This document shows, piece after piece, positions 18,796-20,000 of a DNA stretch of 20,000 bases; the first letter of the stretch is position 1, and each line of letters starts with the position of its first letter. The position numbers were made by a program, and so were the translations under genes. Source of the DNA: Eimeria necatrix (Eukaryota > Apicomplexa > Conoidasida > Eucoccidiorida > Eimeriidae); the NCBI RefSeq assembly GCF_000499385.1, contig NW_013654446.1, positions 1 through 20,000 on the forward strand, read 5' to 3'. A model generated the notes under the pieces. The model saw only the letters and a list, made by a program, of their open reading frames with translations, ran no database searches and had not been told where the DNA came from.

Positions 18796-19194
18796 GCTGC
18801 TGCAGACGCTGCTGCCCACAGCCGCAGCACATGCCTCTACCCTGCTGCCGCAGCCCGGGGGGCACAGACTGGAGGAGGGTCTCAGAGCGAGGACTCCGCA
18901 GAAGCAGCAGCAGCAGCAGCAGCAGCAACTGCAGCAGCAGCAGCAGAGGAACCGGCCATGGGGCTGCATGCATGTTTGCTGCTGCGGACTTTGTTCTATG
19001 AGCTTGTCTGCCAGTACGGCCCGGCCATCTTAGCGCTGCCTCCAGCTGCTCCGCCTGATGAGTGTGTGCTGGCTGCTGCTGCTGCAGTGCAGCAGCAGCT
19101 GCCGCAGCAGGTTGTGCTGCTGCTGCGGCACTACGTCTCTATGCAGCAGCAACGCATTGCCACAGCCACCGCAGCAAACCAGGAAAGCCTTTGA
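11542..19194 (+). CDS. Large Leu/Ala/Gln-rich helical protein, unknown function (about 15 exons)
   Basis: Exons by eye: 11542-12069 (tentative), 12839-13218 (5' end tentative), 13325-14103, 14200-14537, 14791-15130, 15357-15607, 15998-16296, 16432-16620, 16789-16860, 17074-17138, 17332-17530, 17688-17791, 17997-18088, 18626-18689, 18806-19194. From 13218 on, every GT-AG junction keeps phase in one continuous frame, which is strong support. The product has about 1,360 residues. Between Gln, Ala and Ser runs lie helical segments such as ECLYAAFRCCEGVLRLCELL, LLESVVAFLSLALVNDPSI, HVRWIVLVLLGVYKAIQL and MGLHACLLLRTLFYELVCQ. I see no signal peptide, catalytic motif or clear membrane pattern. The spacing suggests an alpha-solenoid (ARM/HEAT-like) protein, perhaps a scaffold or transport factor, but this is only an inference from composition. 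Most acceptors follow CTG runs. Confidence 0.7.
12011..12026. promoter_or_regulatory. AGGTGTACGTACACCT palindrome
   Basis: A perfect 16-base palindrome in the candidate first exon of the second gene (would encode EVYVHL), 43 bases before its donor. Confidence 0.45.
12121..12375 (+). repeat. ~20-bp tandem repeat (TTTGCTGCTGCTTGCTTCTG)
   Basis: About a dozen variants of the unit, some shortened to 15 bases, follow the candidate first exon. A TTTATTTATTTTTA-type tract at 12415-12535 comes next. Both lie in the proposed intron 12070-12838; the open frames they create are only Leu/Ala/Cys/Phe-rich. Confidence 0.9.
12581..12633 (+). repeat. Telomere-like array (CCCTAAA), left arm of an inverted pair
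   Basis: About seven perfect CCCTAAA units, the longest clean C-strand array in the window. It faces the G-strand array at 12726-12782 across 92 bases. Confidence 0.97.
12726..12782 (+). repeat. Telomere-like array (TTTAGGG), right arm of an inverted pair
   Basis: Eight perfect TTTAGGG units, exactly complementary to the array at 12581-12633. It ends about 55 bases before the proposed acceptor at 12838. Confidence 0.97.
15158..15171. promoter_or_regulatory. GGTGTACATACACC palindrome variant
   Basis: One-base variant of the dispersed palindrome, 27 bases inside the intron that starts at 15131. Confidence 0.4.
15745..15860 (+). repeat. Mixed TTTAGGG / TTAGGG / TTAGGA array in intron
   Basis: A higher-order unit of TTTAGGATTAGGGTTAGGG is repeated about three times (15757-15815), flanked by plainer TTTAGGG units and degenerate GGGTTTGGGG copies. 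It lies in the intron between exons ending at 15607 and starting at 15998. Confidence 0.9.
18089..18625 (+). other. AT-rich 537-base intron of the second gene
   Basis: Starts ACC|GTGAGT, carries the GGTGTACGTACACC palindrome 10 bases in (18099-18112), then AT-rich sequence with TTAATTAATT-type palindromes and a TTTTATTTTT tract, and ends GTCTTTAG|GCG. It is one of the few introns here whose acceptor uses an ordinary T-rich tract, not a CTG run. Confidence 0.75.
18099..18112. promoter_or_regulatory. GGTGTACGTACACC palindrome
   Basis: A perfect 14-base palindrome 10 bases after the donor at 18089. Confidence 0.45.
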
Positions 19195-19459
19195 CTTCCT
19201 GCTGCTGCAACAGTCTGCTGCGAGGGAGTCCGTAGGGATGCAGCAGCAGCAACAGCTGCAGCAGCAACAACTGCAGCAGCAGCAGCAGCTTCAGCAGCAG
19301 CAACTTCAGCAGCACCAGAACGCGTGCCTCGAGCTTCCGGCTCGACAGCGCGCGAAGGGCTTGTGCGCTGAGCTGTACAGACACCTCGTGGCTCTGCGCA
19401 TCTTTATCTTTCTTTTTGTCTTTTGTTCAATTAGACAAAAGTCGGAAAACAATATTTGA
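19175..19459 (+). other. Coding-like continuation in another frame after the second gene's stop
   Basis: After the TGA at 19192 the next frame reads KAFDFLLLQQSAARES, a Gln-rich stretch, then LPARQRAKGLCAELYRHLVA and a hydrophobic tail to a stop at 19457. The non-repeat parts look like the same kind of helical protein. It could be the true C-terminus, reached by a 64-base intron (19111-19174, in phase) or hidden by a one-base error; otherwise it is 3' UTR. Confidence 0.45.
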
Positions 19460-20000
19460 AGTCCATTAGAAGCAAACAACGCTTAAAATGCTGCAGCGCA
19501 GCAGACGCACAGGCAGCTGGCCAGCTCTAGAAGCAGCAGCAGCAGCTACAGCAGCCTACACAAGGAAGCAGCAGCTGCAGCAGCAGCCACAGCAGCAGCA
19601 GCAGCTGCTGCTGCTGCTGCTGCTGCCGCTGCTGCTTCTGCTTTGTAGTGTAGACAGTTGGGGGCCTTTGCTGCTGTCAGTTGTTTAGTATTGTGGCTGT
19701 GTGCTGTGCGGTGTACGTACACCTCAGCTGTCTAGACACTTGAAACGGCCTTAGCAGCAGGAGATTTTGCATGCAGCTGCTGCATGCAAATAAAATGTAA
19801 ACTTTTCAATATATCTGCTGCTGCTGCTGCTAGCAGAGGCCAAACAGCTGCAGCAAAATGTATCATTCAAAATTTACAATTATACTTTATACATTCAAAT
19901 GCACATGTTCGAGCTATGCACAAACATATAAAAATATATGTATATATATAAAGCTGTATAAATGTATATATATATATATATAATATCTGTATCTATATAT
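19460..20000. other. Region downstream of the second gene
   Basis: A CAG/CTG-rich frame at 19488-19688 gives a Gln-rich then Leu-rich peptide with no clear splice support. After it come the palindrome at 19710, a TTTGCATGCAG/CTGCATGCAAA hairpin (19766-19790, three-base loop) running into AATAAA (19789-19794), a possible poly(A) signal, and AT-dinucleotide tracts to the end. Confidence 0.5.
19710..19723. promoter_or_regulatory. GGTGTACGTACACC palindrome
   Basis: A perfect 14-base palindrome downstream of the second gene, about 50 bases before the TGCATGC hairpin at 19766. Confidence 0.45.

Noticed and set aside
1..20000. Transposons, retroelements or viral genes
   Set aside because: No transposase, reverse transcriptase, integrase or long terminal repeats were seen in any frame.

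Overview
The window looks like nuclear DNA of a coccidian apicomplexan, most likely Eimeria. The reasons are long CAG/CTG runs both in exons (read as Gln, Ala or Ser) and in introns, interstitial arrays of the telomere-type unit TTTAGGG/CCCTAAA inside genes, many TGCATGCA motifs, short exons with GT-AG introns, and alternation of repeat-rich gene-bearing DNA with a plainer AT-rich stretch. The species cannot be told from the sequence.

Layout. (1) 1-7465, plus strand: an 11-exon gene, open at its 5' end, for a trehalose-6-phosphate synthase (GT20) fused to a trehalose-phosphatase-like (HAD) domain. Exon phases agree across nearly all junctions and family motifs run in order through the chain. 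The synthase half keeps its active-site motifs. The phosphatase half has lost the aspartate motifs of the HAD active site and looks like a pseudophosphatase. (2) 7466-11541: intergenic. It holds TGCATGCA-rich hairpins, a TAGC microsatellite, a tRNA-Val(AAC) on the minus strand, an orphan exon-like piece near 9064-9163, and GGGGCCCC-type palindromic elements. (3) About 11542-19194, plus strand: a second gene of about 15 exons, encoding a Leu/Ala/Gln-rich, apparently all-helical protein of about 1,360 residues that I cannot assign to a family. The exon phases from 13325 to 19194 are consistent. The first exon and the extreme C-terminus are uncertain. (4) 19195-20000: a coding-like tail in another frame, a short hairpin next to AATAAA, and AT repeats.

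The two genes show no obvious functional link. They share their architecture: CTG runs directly upstream of acceptor sites, CAG runs in exons, and telomere-like arrays in introns, two of them as inverted pairs. The most interesting points are the degenerate phosphatase domain, an exon bracketed by inverted telomere-like arrays, perfect long hairpins in the 3' part of the trehalose gene, and a dispersed palindrome GGTGTACGTACACC that sits near splice sites. All exon boundaries were worked out by eye from reading frame, GT-AG sites and family motifs. None has been checked by computation or transcripts.
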